6,277 nucleotides of DNA from the NCBI GenBank assembly GCA_959021945.1, contig CAUEYG010000106.1, forward strand, positions 1 through 6,277. Reading direction: 5' to 3'. A model generated the notes under the pieces. That model had not been told where the DNA came from and searched no databases. It saw nothing but the letters and a program-made list of their open reading frames with translations. Below, piece after piece: positions 5,033-6,277 of the stretch. Both the position numbers and the translations under genes were made by a program. Source of the DNA: an uncultured Eubacteriales bacterium. GTDB lineage: Bacteria; Bacillota; Clostridia; Peptostreptococcales; Anaerovoracaceae. Each line of letters starts with the position of its first letter. Within the stretch, counting starts at the first letter, position 1.

Positions 5033-6277
5033 ATGGAACTGCAGGAAAAAGTAACAATTCTTAAAGGAGTTGGTCCTAAAAAAGCATCAGCTCTTGCAAA
5101 ATTGGGAATCACTAATATCGCAGATTTGATCAGCTTTCTTCCCAGAGATTATCAGGACCGCAGAAACTTTTGCAGCATTTCACAGCTTCAGGAAGAAAAG
5201 CCTGCCCTCATAAGGGCAAAGATTGACTTGATTGTAAAAGATCCTTATCGCCGTGGAAAAAGACAAACATTACGACTTTTGGTCAGCGATGAAACGGGAA
5301 ATCTGGAAATCCTTTTTTTTTATGCCGGATATTTGGCAGATACTTTTAAAAGAGGCTGCGATTACGATTTTTTTGGAACGCCGGTCCTTAACTTTGGTAA
5401 ACAGCAGATGGTTCATCCTGATTATGCTCTTGCCAGCAAAGGGTTAGTGAGAGGAATTTTGCCAATCTATCCTCTTACTGCGGGAATCAGCCAAAAGGAA
5501 ATGCGAAATTGGCAGAAAATTGCCCTGTCCTCTTCCGCATTGATGGAGGAATACCTGCCAAAAGAACTTGTAGAGAGAAACAGGTTATGCAGCTTGGACT
5601 ATGCCATTTCCAACGTGCACTTTCCAAAGGATAAACAGCCGCTGCTGCAGGGGAAATACCGATTGGTGTTTGATGAACTTTTGGCGCTTCAGACAGGGCT
5701 TTTGGCTGCCAGGCAAAAAGGGTCTGCCGGTAAAAAGGGTCTCATCTTTCATAAGGCAGATGATGATACTTATATACAAGGGCTGGACTATGAGCTGACC
5801 GGCGCTCAAAAACGAGTTGTTTCCCAGATTGCCTGTGATTTAGAATCAGGCAATGTGATGAATCGTTTGGTGCAGGGAGATGTAGGCTCAGGGAAAACCG
5901 TTGTGGCGGAAATTGCTTTATACAGGGCTGTTAAAAATGGATTTCAGGGCGTTATGATGGCTCCCACTGAAATTTTGGCAAAGCAGCATTATAGCAGCCT
6001 TAGCCATGATTTTGAACCTTATGGCATTAAAGTAGGGCTTTTAACAGGCAGCATGGCTGCTAAGGAAAAACGTGAGACCTTGGAACAGCTGGCTGGGGGC
6101 GAAATTCAGATTCTTGTAGGTACCCATGCTGTGATACAGCCTGATGTGGAATTTCACAAACTAGGGCTGGTTATTACAGATGAACAGCACCGTTTTGGAG
6201 TAAAGCAGCGAACTGCCCTTAGTGAAAAGGGAGAAAATCCTCATGTTTTAGTCATGACTGCTACGCCTATTCCAAGG
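5033..6277 (+). CDS. recG: ATP-dependent DNA helicase RecG, N-terminal part (cut by window edge)
   Basis: 415 codons are open to the right edge; the full protein is usually about 680-700 residues, so the helicase C-terminal lobe is missing. RecG is a monomeric dsDNA translocase that reverses stalled replication forks and processes recombination and R-loop intermediates. The N-terminal wedge domain (OB fold, about 60-150) begins after ILKGVGPKKA (9-18). In the first helicase lobe are LTGAQKRVV (255-263), Walker A GDVGSGKT (282-289), MAPTEILAKQH (309-319), GTHAVIQ (363-369), Walker B DEQHRFG (383-389) and TATPIPR (409-415), which ends at the last base of the window. All these residues are intact. 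The ATG directly follows the asp23-like stop; GAGGTGA (5018-5024) inside that gene's last codons is the ribosome binding site, so translation is likely coupled. A run of nine T (5313-5321) lies in frame, coding LFFY. The gene appears functional as far as visible. Confidence 0.97.
   Translation, partial: MELQEKVTILKGVGPKKASALAKLGITNIADLISFLPRDYQDRRNFCSISQLQEEKPALIRAKIDLIVKDPYRRGKRQTLRLLVSDETGNLEILFFYAGYLADTFKRGCDYDFFGTPVLNFGKQQMVHPDYALASKGLVRGILPIYPLTAGISQKEMRNWQKIALSSSALMEEYLPKELVERNRLCSLDYAISNVHFPKDKQPLLQGKYRLVFDELLALQTGLLAARQKGSAGKKGLIFHKADDDTYIQGLDYELTGAQKRVVSQIACDLESGNVMNRLVQGDVGSGKTVVAEIALYRAVKNGFQGVMMAPTEILAKQHYSSLSHDFEPYGIKVGLLTGSMAAKEKRETLEQLAGGEIQILVGTHAVIQPDVEFHKLGLVITDEQHRFGVKQRTALSEKGENPHVLVMTATPIPR

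Noticed and set aside
1..6277. CRISPR arrays, insertion sequences, tRNA or rRNA genes, attachment sites
   Set aside because: Read through on both strands; no regularly spaced repeats, transposase motifs, terminal inverted repeats or tRNA-like cloverleaf sequences were seen.

Overview
The window looks like ordinary chromosomal DNA from a low-GC, Gram-positive anaerobe of the class Clostridia. The evidence is strong AGGAGG-type ribosome binding sites, AT-rich promoters close to the SigA consensus, an oxygen-sensitive class III ribonucleotide reductase, a four-cysteine L28 protein, and the Firmicutes neighbourhood rpmB - asp23-like - recG. I cannot name a genus from this alone. I see no mobile element, CRISPR array, tRNA or rRNA.

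Layout. At the left edge, on the minus strand, is the start of a lipoprotein gene (139 down to 1, cut by the window edge). It is divergent from a plus-strand GNAT acetyltransferase (270-812); the short region between them holds overlapping promoter-like sequences and a 16-bp palindrome. A strong terminator (842-883) closes the acetyltransferase gene. A good promoter (963-990) and a leader of about 96 nt with two hairpins then precede nrdD (1093-3441) and nrdG (3438-3962), which overlap by 4 nt. They encode the oxygen-sensitive reductase that makes dNTPs under anaerobic conditions and the radical-SAM enzyme that activates it.

Next is rpmB (4097-4288), with its own extended -10 promoter and a hairpin at the predicted mRNA start. 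It converges on a small minus-strand gene for a two-helix membrane protein (4550 down to 4356), and the two probably share a bidirectional terminator (4298-4325). Divergent from that small gene, an Asp23/YloU-family gene with a TTG start (4646-5032) runs directly into recG (from 5033, cut by the right edge after 415 codons). The fakA-type gene that commonly lies between asp23/yloU and recG in Firmicutes is not there.

Functionally this is housekeeping: anaerobic dNTP supply, a ribosomal protein, replication-fork rescue and an envelope or stress-related Asp23 protein. I found no convincing undescribed multi-gene system. The items most worth a second look are the nrdD leader, the small membrane protein beside asp23, the missing fakA, and the intergenic palindromes.
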